Assembly: GCA_026075535.2 (NCBI GenBank)
Contig: AP026546.1
Span: 7,316,001-7,380,000 of the forward strand
Direction of reading: 5' to 3'
DNA: 64,000 bases
From: Tricholoma matsutake
Lineage: Eukaryota > Basidiomycota > Agaricomycetes > Agaricales > Tricholomataceae
Below, piece by piece: positions 22,414 to 32,682 of the stretch (within the stretch, counting starts at the first letter, position 1; each line of letters starts with the position of its first letter). The position numbers and the translations under genes are program-made. A model generated the notes under the pieces. It saw nothing but the letters and a program-made list of their open reading frames with translations. It was not told the DNA's origin and did no database searches.

Positions 22414-23831
22414 GTGAACCTTTTCCCCCAATGGGGAAGAAGAATTCTCAGAATATTTTTGCAGGGAGTTGACCATTGGGATCTACCCTATAATCCTCTG
22501 GACTCAAATGTGTCAAAAGTGCAATGTGGTGGCAGTAATAAAGGGTGGCAAGCGACAACTATTTGCTTATGTAATGATGTGCTGACAATGGGCGACACCT
22601 ACCTTACTGATCTCAACAGTCTGTTGTGGCCACCCTCTGCCACTGCCAATGCCTGGCTCCAGGCCCAACAGGAAGTCTGGCTGACTGACTCAAACAGAGA
22701 GCCTTGCTGACTCGCTGCAAAGAACACTTTATTTAGTTGCTGTTGAATATCTGCAATTTATTGCCATTTTTTGAACACCTGGTTCAATCTTCTCTCTGGT
22801 GCATTGGCTCAGCCTCTTCTGCTATTTGGATGGTCTATACCTCAGGAGAACTTATATTACTACAAGATAGTACCATTATCTCTGCACTACAATGTGGTAC
22901 AGAAGTTCTGTAGGCCTTGGGTGAGTGACTGCATTCCCAACTCAATATATTGACTCTACCCCTCTTGTATAGACTCATGTACCATTCTAGGGAATTATAC
23001 TAAGAATAACTTGGTATGTTTGTATATGCCCTCAAAAGTGAGTTCTATGAGCTGGCATAGAGTCACAAGCAGAATAAGTGAGTAGGTGAAGACTCTACCT
23101 TGTAGGACAAAGCATTGACTCTCAGGAATATCTAGGCTAAATTTGAGTGTATATTGACTACAATATCTCATGGGTATAAATTTTGGATACCAGGTACTGT
23201 ACTATTTCAATTAATTCAGCCAGGGGTGTGACCTGTGACTGGTTGGCCAAAATTTTACATTCAGCCAAATTGGCTGTGACATGGGACAGGGGTAAATTTT
23301 GGCCAAATCATTTATCAGTAATATAACATACATCAACCCTACCATGGTTAAAGGCTAAGTCTTCTGCCTGAATGCCAAGGAACCATCCAGCTAATTTGGT
23401 GCATACTAATTGGGAATTAGGGGAAAAAAATTGTTGTATGTACATTGCAATACTTCTACCATGACTGCTGTAATCCCTCCTGGGGTACAAACCACAACAC
23501 TTCTCAATAAAACTCTATTGGTTCAACAGCTTCTGGACTAAGAGACACCTCCCTGTGCCCCAGGCATATGGTTCATGCACATAGAGAAGTATCTGTTGAC
23601 CAAGTTGCCAAACACCACAGAAATTCATGAAGTTACCTCTCTTCTATCTCCCCCACATCATATTCTGGTGGCTCTCATGCAATCCATAGAGGAGCTGGGG
23701 GTGACGTCAGTTCCTATTCCACATTCACTCAGGTCTGGGGGAAAGAAATACCCTCTTTGGATGATAACATACTGGACTGAGGTCATAGCCATCAGGGAAG
23801 CACAGATGACATGGGGTTCAGCATTCAGCAG

Positions 23832-24241
23832 TGTTAGGGCGACACCCACTATCTGCTAGCTAGACCATGTGGGTTCTCTCTACAAGAAGGGGGTGGGATC
23901 CGTGTGTGTGATGGGGGGATTGATGGTTTTGATGCAAGGGGTTATTTATAGATGAGTTTGTTGAGATAGGCCATTCACACCACAAGTGTAGGTGGAATAC
24001 CTAAGAGAACACAACTGGGGTCCCCTAGGTGTATATTTAGGGTTTATATACTATGTTACATATATTGTACATTGTTGTTACCGATGCATGCATACATGTG
24101 CATACATCTTGATGTGTGCAAGATAAAATTCTCATGCTATCAAAGTGTAGCATCATTTGGCATCATTTGGCATTATTGGGCATAATTTGACATAGTAAAA
24201 TAAAAATGAAATTTTATTAGGTAATGGGGCAGTTCCTAACA
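23832..24241 (-). repeat. 3' LTR of element B
   Basis: 410-bp LTR on the minus strand with TG...CA ends, same family as 5538-5938. The complement of the polypurine tract (TTACCCCCCTTTTATG) follows at 24242. The TATA box and AGTTGTGTTCT start (24006-24016) are intact on the minus strand. Confidence 0.93.
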
Positions 24242-24243
24242 TT

Positions 24244-25154
24244 ACCCCCCTTTTATGCCTCGACTTCCAGGTGAGAAAATATTGTGTCTGTCCCCTCCAT
24301 GAAATTTTGGTAAGGCCGGAATCTCATCCCCTCATACACCATTCTTGCAATGCGATGCAGAGCATTCGGATTATGTTTAAAGAATTGGACAATTGCATTA
24401 CGTGCTCACTTACAATTCTCTTTGGGCTCCCACAAATTATTTTCATTGGTATAGTTTTTCCACTTTATTAAGAACTCCAATTTGTTCCATCAAAGATGTG
24501 AGTCTAGAATTTCTTCAACTACATATTCTGGAGCACCTTCTAATATTATCGGAGGTTGCGGAGTAGTTTGTTGGCCAGGAATAGTGGGCAGGCGGTAAGG
24601 GCATAGGCGGGATACATTAATCTCAGGATCAATCTTGAATGATCGGGGTCTACTGCATTAGGCAAGATCACTTTAGAGATTGCATATGGACCAACTTGTT
24701 TCTCCATAAGTTTCCTCGAAGGTCATGGAATATTCAGGTCCTTGGTACTTAGCCACACCAAGTCACCAACTTTGTACTCTGGAGCACACACTCGAGTACG
24801 ATCCATGTGTCACATCATGTCATCATGTGCTTTCTTCAATGCTGCCTCTGCTTCCTCTTGTACCTTTTGCATCTTAGATACAAAGTCTTCTACCGACTGT
24901 ATTTTGACTTCCCTTCTGGGTTCTACTCCCATGTGAGGATGATATCCATAATTCACGAAAAAGGGTGACATACGAGTAGCTGAATGGAATTTGTTATTGT
25001 GGGAAAATTTGGCAATTGCCAGCCATTTGGGCCAGTCGGTTTGTCGGTAGTTGACAAACATGTGTAGGTACTGCTCCAACTCCTGGTTCATTCTCTCTGT
25101 CTGCCCATCAGTCTGCGGGTGATATGCTGTAGATAATTTATTTTGAATTCCCAA
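24244..25154 (-). pseudogene. Chromodomain and C-terminal integrase of element B
   Basis: Minus strand: from 25154 downward TAYHPQTDGQTERMNQELEQYL (catalytic-Glu region), FSHNNKFHSATRMSPFF, EDFVSKMQKVQEEAEAALKKA, then a GPY-like region and the chromodomain KLEFLIKWKNYTNENN near 24480. The chromodomain frame is intact here, unlike in element A. The upstream half lies beyond the hAT insertion, at 26494 on. Confidence 0.85.
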
Positions 25155-26493
25155 TAAGGCTGAACATGAGTCTACTCACGGATGACTCAGATCCGTACTC
25201 ATGAGTATTCTCGCATAGAAAACACTTACTCGGATCCACATGGGTATTTTCCCATGGATGATCTGGATCCGTGAGTGGAAAACCCATGGGTATGTAAGTA
25301 CTCATATGGGTAGAGACAAGTACTCATGGGTAACTGTCTGTCATTTTGTGCAAGTAGATAGAATGTACAATAATATTACAAGTTAGATTACTATCTGAGT
25401 GATGGGTAGGTGTTGAGCAGGTGAGTTAGTGTTTGTAGCACTGTAGTTCAGTAATACCTTAGCAATTCCTTTTATAAACTTGGATTCTGCACTGTGTATA
25501 GTATATATACAGATCCCCCAAAGCACTAGTCAAATGGTGCAGCCATTATTTTATACCAATCAGCCTTCCTCCTCATTCCTCTAAAAAGCCCATAGCATCA
25601 TAACTCAATAACTATTTAATCGTTCCTTTTGTAAACTTGTATTGCACACTGTATATGGCATATCTACATTGTCCCCCAAGCACTAGTTGAAGGGTGTAGC
25701 CATTATATTATAGTATTCACCCCTTCCTCCTCATTTCTCCAAAAAACCCATAGCATCATAACTCGGTAATTATGTAGCTATCCCTTTCATAAACTCGGAT
25801 TACATACTGTACATAGCATATATACATTGTTCCCAAAGCACTAGCGGAATAATGTAGTGGTTATATTATAGTATCCACCCCTTCCTCCTCATTCCTCTAA
25901 AAACCCCATACCATCATGACTCAATGATTATGCAATTATTCCTGTTGTAAATTAGGATTCCACACTATACATTGCATATCTACATTGTCCCTACTGAACT
26001 AGTTTAATGGTGCAGCCATTAATTTTATAATAATAACTCTTTTCTCCTCACTCCCAAAAAACCCACATCATCATAACTCAATAATGCCACTGCTTTGCCT
26101 TTTGTAACCTTGGATCATACATTTAATACTGCATATCTACACTGTCCCCAAAACACTAGTCCAATGGTGCAGTCATTCCTTTATGGCAAACACCTCTTCC
26201 TGGTCATTTCTCCAACATTTCTCTCAACAACTCTTAACACTGTAGATAAATAATTCTGCAGTTATTCTCTTCATCAACTGGTATTCTACACTCCATATAG
26301 TATCTTTACATCTACCCAAAAGCACTAGGCAAACAGTGCAATGGTTCATGCATGAGTACTTGCACGAGTACTTGTGCCTGCAAAAACTGATACTCGGATC
26401 CTCAAGGATCTGTTCCCACGGATGACCCAGAGCCGTGAGTGTGCATACCCATGGGTATTCCCACGGGTCAACCCACACTTGTGTTCAGCCTTA
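25155..26493. mobile_element. Non-autonomous hAT element inside integrase of B
   Basis: 1339 bp with perfect 12-bp terminal inverted repeats TAAGGCTGAACA and an exact 8-bp duplication attcccaa at 25147-25154 and 26494-26501. Removing the element and one duplication restores the integrase. Subterminal regions are crowded with ACCCATGGGTA/CTCACGGATC-type motifs in both orientations (25170-25330, 26350-26475), likely transposase-binding sites. The middle is a tandem array. No transposase is encoded. Confidence 0.93.
25433..26345 (+). repeat. Tandem array of about 158-bp unit x 6 inside the hAT element
   Basis: Diverged units repeat at about 158-bp spacing; the phrase CATAGCATCATAACTC and variants fall at about 25591, 25749, 25907, 26063 and near 26225, each followed by a TTGTAAACTTGGATT-like stretch and AAGCACTAG. 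Copies differ by many substitutions, so the array is old. Confidence 0.85.
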
Positions 26494-27455
26494 ATTCCCA
26501 ATATGTTGTTCAGTTCTCACATAAATGCCGAAGCAAATTGTGGTCCATGATTGGAGATAAAGGTATCAGGTAACCCATGTAACCACCATACCTGATTTAG
26601 ATAGAGGCATGCCAAGCCCAATGATGAGGTTTCTGTAGTAGTAGGAATAATATGGACCTCCTTTGTGAAGTGGTCACATACTACGAATATTGTGTTGTAC
26701 CCTTGAGCCTCAGGTAATCCGGTAATAAAATCCACAGATATATCTCACCACGGCGCTTTAGGTATAGGGTTCGGCATTAATTTTCCTGCAGGTTTCTCTG
26801 GAAATTTCTTCCCCCTCATGCACATATCACATCCATCCATGTACCCCAACACATACTTCAAAATTCTGGGCCACCAATAATTTCTCATTACTAATTCCAA
26901 CATCTTCCATCTTCCTGGGTGTCTGGCAGTCGGCATATTATGATGTAACTGGACGATCTCCCTTCGCAAATCCTGATCCTTTGGTACATACACCTTTCCT
27001 CGGAATAACACCAACCCTTGTTCCTCAGCCCATTCATCTCCTTTAATATTACCTTTCTTTTCTCCCTTCACTTTTACAGCTTCCACTACTTCATTGTCCA
27101 TTTCCGAACATTGTCTAATTTTAGACAACATTTCCATTTCCGTGCTATCTACTAATAGATGCCCTTGACACATAGTGCAAATGTGAAAGTATTCGGGTTC
27201 GAGCAAGGTAACATTCTTATTGTCCTCCTCCACCCCCCGTTTGTGATCAATACATCTGGATAATGCATCTGCTTTCCTCATCAAGCTTCCTGCTTTGTGG
27301 ACCAAGTGAAAATTGAAACACGATAGGAATAGTGCCCAATGTGCTTGCCGGCAATTAAGCTTTTTAGTGGACATGAAGTATTGCAGATTTTGATGATCCA
27401 TCCAGATCTCAATCTGATGCATACATCCCTCCAAATAATGCCTCCATGCCTCCAA
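26494..27455 (-). pseudogene. Integrase N-terminal half and RNase H end of element B
   Basis: Minus strand: RNase H end WMDHQNLQYF and KADALSR (27455-27260), then the integrase zinc region VQLHHNMPTARHPGRW, NYWWPRILKY, CDMCMRGKKF with an intact C-x2-C pair (about 26830), and the DDE core start DFITGLPEAQGYN, SNHGPQF (26517-26735). A stop near 26743 splits the frame. Confidence 0.85.
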
Positions 27456-27458
27456 TGC

Positions 27459-27930
27459 TCATATTATCCCCAACATCTCTTTGTCATGCACATCATAATT
27501 CCTCTCCACATCATTCAACCCTTGGGACAAATATGCACAAGGATGCCATTTGTCATCTTTGCACAGCATTGATAATACCGCTCCAGTAGCAAAGTTGGAT
27601 GCATCTGAGTCCACTCGTAAAGGGCGTGTGAAATCTACTGGGGCTAATATTGGTCCCTCCACAAACTTCCTCTTCAACTCCTCAAACACTGTCTGCTGCT
27701 GCTCTCCCCACCTCCACACTACTCCCTTTCACACAAGGTTATGTAAGGGTGTGGCAATGTTGGAAAAATTATGCACAAAGTGACGATAGTAGTTTGCGAG
27801 TCCCAAGAAAGCTTGAACCTCTTTGACGTGGGTGAGCGCAGGCCAATCTGTGATCGCCTGTACCTTGATTGGATCCATTTTGATCCCATCAGGGCCAATC
27901 AATAATCCTAGGAACTCAATCTCACTTCAA
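27459..27930 (-). pseudogene. RT thumb and RNase H start of element B
   Basis: Minus strand: WRWGEQQQTVFEELKRKF, the RNase H start VDSDASNFATGAVLS and NYDVHDKEMLGII (27459-27719), preceded by the RT connection with YYRHFVHNF (27780-27850). The frame stops at the target duplication of the giant transposon (27931-27938); the matching upstream part is at 48839. Confidence 0.85.
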
Positions 27931-27938
27931 ACACACAC

Positions 27939-27972
27939 AGGACCCCTGAAATATCTGCCAAATCCCTGAAGC
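27939..27972 (+). repeat. Left terminal inverted repeat of giant transposon
   Basis: Begins AGGACCCCTGAAA and runs through TCTGCCAAATCC; imperfect complement of 48797-48830. Preceded by acacacac. Confidence 0.88.
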
Positions 27973-27979
27973 CGATGCA

Positions 27980-28122
27980 GATAAAAATTGGGCAAAACTT
28001 GAAAAATCCCTCAGGTGTTTGCAGATAAGAATCAAGGATTTTTTGAAAAATGTAAGAGGCAAATGTGTGGATAAAAATTGCTGGGCCGGTACATAGCCTG
28101 GGTGCAGATGCGGATAAAAAGT
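27980..28122 (+). repeat. Subterminal GCAGATAAAAAT-type repeats, left side
   Basis: Four variants of GCAGATAAAAAT (for example near 27980, 28018, 28072, 28108) precede the protease gene. Three more variants occur near the right end (about 48708-48788) in the same orientation. Likely transposase-binding sites (inference). Confidence 0.65.
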
Positions 28123-28130
28123 ACATCACT

Positions 28131-28198
28131 TGGGGTTCGAACCTATAACATTCCCACGTGCTGATCTGAAATATAACCAGCACATACCACTACACTAC
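28131..28198 (-). other. tRNA-like sequence with pol III A and B boxes
   Basis: Minus strand: TAGTGTAGTGG (28187-28197) fits the A-box consensus exactly and GGTTCGAACC (28134-28143) fits the B box; they are 43 bp apart, and a TTTTT run follows 15-20 bp downstream (about 28117-28121). No acceptor stem can be paired, so it is a decayed tRNA or a SINE-like head, not a functional tRNA gene. Confidence 0.45.
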
Positions 28199-29416
28199 AG
28201 CACACAGCTTCATGTTTATGACATATTCGTACAAGTATTCTGGAAAAAAAAAAAGCTAAAATGGGAAATCTGTTCATCATCACCATCACCTTTGCATACC
28301 TACCACTTGTGTCCCACCTGCCAAACTGGTCATGTCTGAGCCCGATGATGTTCTTGATCTGGAGAATCCACCTCAGTCCAATCCAGAGAAATGGATAGGA
28401 AAAGGACGCACATTCCCCACAAAACCTGAAGATGTTCCAAGAGAGCTATCACTGTACTGTGATCACCTTCTTGAAATACCAGGTAACTTTCAGAAGAATG
28501 CATTTCCCGATGCCAGTACCACAGTCGAAAAATTCCTCCAGCTATGGCTTCTTGAACCATCATTTGATGTTGTTCATGCACAGGCCAACCATTGTTTCCA
28601 CCAACTTCATCCCAATGATGATCCAATCAGTCTCTTAATATGACCTATTCCAAGTCGAGGCTTCATAGAAAATCTCAGGAGAAGTTATGGGCAGGCAGTC
28701 TTGAACAGAAATAATTCCATCGAGGATCCAAGGTTCCCAGGATCCCACTTACCCTTCTGGTGTATCCAGTTCTGGAAGGATATGTTGACAGTTATTGATA
28801 CACAGGCAAAGTGGAGAGGATCACTCACCTGGATTGACAGTCATCTTAATAAGGTGGACTCTGAATCAGAGGTGCGCTCAACACTTGAGGTTGCACATAC
28901 TCGTTTCCTGTCATTATGATGGAATGAGAGTACCACACTCCTGGGTGCCAGATCCCAAACTAGGGACTACCATGGATGGCCATCATCTGGATGACCATCC
29001 ATGGATACAATATATGGATGGATGGATATGGATATGGATATTGCATGGGTGATATCCATGGATGAACGGATGGTTACTATTAAATTTAAATAAATGAGTA
29101 ATATAGTCTTGGTAAGGAATGACATGGGTATGGGTACTGTAAAATCTGTGGTGTTCAGGTCATGGGTTCTGCATGGTTACTACGGTATTAGAATTGCTGA
29201 CCTGTTGACTACTGAGGCCCTTCACATGGTGTGTTGGTGGTCAACACAACCGTTGCCACACCACTGATGATTGATATCGCCACTAGGAATCTGCATGCAA
29301 CCACCACCAGCACCTGACCTTCCCACAATACAAGCCTAAGAATAGTGAGGCATCCTGTGTCTGCCTCACTATTCCCTGGCCCTTTTCCCTTCGCTTTTTT
29401 TTGGTAGGTTTACAAG

Positions 29417-29735
29417 ATATAGTGATGTTATATACCATTCTGATCAATTTTTTGAGCTGAGAGCCTGAGTTCAAAAATGACATCAGGAGAGTCATGTGAC
29501 TTACCATAAATGGAATATAGTGATGTTATATACCATTCTGATCAGTTTTTTGAGCTGAGTTAAAAAATGATATTGGGAGAGTCATGTGACTGACCATAAA
29601 TGGAATATAGTGATGTTATATACCATTCTGATCAGTTTTTTGAGCTGAGTTCAAAAAATGAGAGAGTCATGTGACTTACCATAAATGGAATATAGTGATG
29701 TTGCATACCATTCTAACCAGGATTTTGAGCTGAGT
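29417..29735 (+). repeat. Direct repeats of about 90 bp x 4 beside Gypsy D
   Basis: Unit containing ATAGTGATGTTATATACC, TTTTTTGAGCTGAG and GAGTCATGTGACTTACC repeats about four times. Two inverted copies lie at about 36045-36190 beyond Gypsy D. Confidence 0.85.
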
Positions 29736-29747
29736 ACATAGTGATGT

Positions 29748-30173
29748 TGTAAGGGGACTAGGGGGGTGCCCTGTGTGTTTTTCCTATTTTTTATGTTCAT
29801 CCTATATTTTTCCCCACCTCATTTCCTTCTATTCTTCATTTTCTATGATTTTTCCGGATTTTATTACTAATTTTCCCTTGCTATCATGTTTGTACATGTT
29901 GACACTTTTATATTTAGAGGCAGAGTACCCCTTCCGACACATACCCCTTGGTATGATGTCATTTGGCGGCCTTGATCCGCCTATCTCCGCCTTTTTCTAT
30001 TTTTAGGTTATATTTGATTTTTGTCGTCTTCACATATACTGGGCATCAGCAAGGGGATCCTTAGAGTTTTCTCTTCAGATTTCCCTTTGCTAGGTGTGTC
30101 CCCAATGCCTGTATTATGTAGTATAATTTTAACTTCAGATTTCCCTTTGCTAGAGGCTTAGGTTGCCCTTATA
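29748..30173 (+). repeat. 5' LTR of element D
   Basis: 426 bp from TGTAAGGGG to CCCTTATA. Both LTRs end in TA rather than CA. CATATACT (30034-30041) lies about 25 nt before AGAGTTTTCT (30063-30072), the presumed transcript start. Confidence 0.95.
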
Positions 30174-30175
30174 GT

Positions 30176-30185
30176 AGAAAACTCT
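30176..30185 (+). promoter_or_regulatory. Putative self-priming site of element D
   Basis: AGAAAACTCT begins 2 nt after the LTR and is the exact complement of AGAGTTTTCT in the LTR, just downstream of a TATA-like box. Same spacing and logic as in elements A, B and C. Confidence 0.6.
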
Positions 30186-30339
30186 CCCCTAAGGCCCGAA
30201 AATCACGAATGCGCTGCCCAAGATAGGCAGGTACGGACTGGATGATGCTTCCCAAAGCTCCACAGAGTCCCTACACACCGTTCCAGATAATCTCACCTTT
30301 ATTACACTGCCATTTTTGCCAAACGTGCTCCCTAGCGAC

Positions 30340-31576
30340 ATGGATGCATCAGAACGCTTCGACGCACTTGAAAGCGACGTTTCCGGAATGTGCGCGCAAA
30401 TCGACTCGCTTAAATCTACGATTGAAAACTTTGTTAGGACCCTTCAGGCTAACCCTACAACCAATAGTTCCCCCTTCACGACTCCAAGCGCACCCAACAA
30501 CGATGTTTTGCCAAATGTGTCCACTAAGGAACGTGCCCAGATCAAACTGTCCCCCCCCGCCGAATTTAATGGTGCACGTGCGCAGGGACGTGCATTCCTT
30601 AATTCCTGTGAGTTATACATTAGTCTCCAGTCACATCAATTTGTCGATGAGGCTGCAAAAATTTATTGGGCCTTCACATACATGAAATCTGAATGCGCCT
30701 ATCTCTATGTGGACCGTATCCTACGTCAAACTAAAGAACTCGGTTCTCTACCTTTCTCCACTTGGGGTGACTTTCGAGCTGAGTTTGTATGCCACTTCTG
30801 CCCCCTCAATGAATGCCACCAAGCAGTGACACGACTTGAGTCATCCACTTACCACCAGGGACGTCGATCCATGGACGACTATATCGATGAGTTCAAGGAT
30901 TTGGTGGACATGGCAGGATATGGGAGTGGGTTACCAGTGGTGGTGAAGTTCCAACGGGGGCTCAACCGAGAAATTCAGGACCAGATTGCACAGATGTTGG
31001 AAGGGCACCCAGCCGACGATGATATCCTTGCTTGGTATGAAGCTGCTTCACTCTGTGACAAGAACTGACTCACAAATGCGGCGTTTAATGCTGCATTCTG
31101 TGCTCCAACTACCACTCATATGCCCTACACCTTCAATCGAAGCCTCCCCCGCCCTATCAAAACCCTACCACCAGTTCTCATGCCAATCACCACCCGATCA
31201 CCATCTCCCACAGTTGATCAACATGTGCCACAGCCTCGGCTAGTGTTGTGCTCATCATCCCTGCATGCTATTCCACCCCATTCCTGTTCGCCAAACTCCC
31301 ACACCAGCCGTCAATGTCCCAGTACCAATGGATGTTGATGCAGCCTGCAGCCGTGCACGTAAGTTGGATCTCTGCTACCATTGTGGGGAACCTGGGCACA
31401 GGGCTGGAGCATGTCCCCATGGTCAGGATATCTGCATGCTCACCCCCGAGGGACGAGACAAACTCCTGCAAGATTTGTTGGCGCTTGTAGATGTTGAGGA
31501 AGTGAAGGATCAAGTTGCAGAGGAGATTAAGTTGGAAGTTGTAGAGGAGCAGGATTTTCCTATTCACAGCGAGTGA
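30340..31576 (+). pseudogene. Gag of element D
   Basis: ATG at 30340 (MDASERFDALESDVSG), a predicted coiled N-terminus, capsid-like region (KIYWAFTYMKS, TWGDFRAEFVCHF, GYGSGLPVVVKFQRGLN), a stop at 31067 after SLCDKN, then in another frame a Pro-rich linker and the CCHC knuckle CYHCGEPGHRAGAC (about 31375-31416), ending at 31576. The two halves need a frame change near 31240. Confidence 0.87.
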
Positions 31577-32682
31577 ATCGTATGCCCTCACTGCCTGTCC
31601 ATAACCACTTTGAAGTCTTGTCAGTTGAATCCCTGGAGAATGAATCCATTTCTGTGACTGCTCCCCTCTCTGACCCTTCAAAGTTGGCTAAAGACGTACC
31701 TGCTCTCCCCATCTCTCCTTCTACTCCATGTCCCAAAATTAAATCATGGGAGCATAAACTACCATGCAAGTATATTGTGGCATCCACTCCCTCTGCACAT
31801 TCCTTAAACCTAGCCATCGAACTCCAGACGACCGACACTGGACAGATACTCGGTGTCTCTGCGCTCCTGGACTCTGGTGCGACTGGTCTCTTCATCGATT
31901 CCCATCTGGTACAACAACATCGCCTAAATACTCGCTCACTCTCACGTCCAATACCTGTATATAATGTGGATGGATCCCCAAATGAAGCTGGTGCCATCCG
32001 AGAGGTTGCAGACCTGGTTCTCCGTTACAAAGATCATAGTGAGCGTGCCCTTTTTGCTGTCACTCAATTAGGAAAGCAAAAGGTGATTTTGGGATATCCA
32101 TGGCTTCGAGACCATAACCCAGAGGTTGACGGGCATACTGGGGAGGTTACCATGAGCCGATGTCCATCCCACTGTTGGACGTGTTTCACAGAAGCCAGGC
32201 AAGAACGTCGTGGACAGAAGGCGGCAATACGACGTACTCAGAAGTGTTGTGCTGGACCCCTGCCTATACCTGAAGTGGAATTGGAAGGGGTTCCTGATCT
32301 AATGCCGGACTCGGATGATGATGATGATGAGGACCCAGAGGAAGTGGAGGAGGGTGATCGGATCTTCTACACTGTGATTCGCTCATCGCATGAGGTGTGT
32401 GCCACATTGAACATATCCCAATGCCTCGCTGAGGCCTTCCACAAAAACAACACTGCTAAATCCTCTACTAACTCCTTATTCCCTCATCTCCATGAGTTTG
32501 AAGACGTGTTCTCCAAGGAGTCATTCAACTCTCTTCCTGCGCACAAGCCATGGGATCACGTGATCGAACTCACCCCCGGTGCAACCCCTTCATCCTGCAA
32601 GGTCTATCCTCTCTCTCCAGAAGAACAACGGCAGCTTGACCAGTTCATCGATGAGCACCTGGCCTCTGGACGTATTTGACCA
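31573..32682 (+). CDS. Aspartic protease and RT N-terminus of element D
   Basis: Open frame overlapping the end of gag by 4 nt (ATGA-type overlap), a common gag-pol layout. Protease motif LLDSGATGLFI (about 31867-31899) and second flap/helix motif VILGYPWLRDHNPEV (about 32083). An acidic run (SDDDDDEDPEEVEEGD, about 32310) lies between protease and RT. RT start SCKVYPLSPEEQRQLDQFI, then a TGA at 32678-32680 after GRI where element C has TGC, so the frame to pol is broken by one codon. Confidence 0.85.

Noticed and set aside
28131..28198. Functional tRNA gene
   Set aside because: A and B boxes are present but no acceptor stem or normal T arm can be paired.
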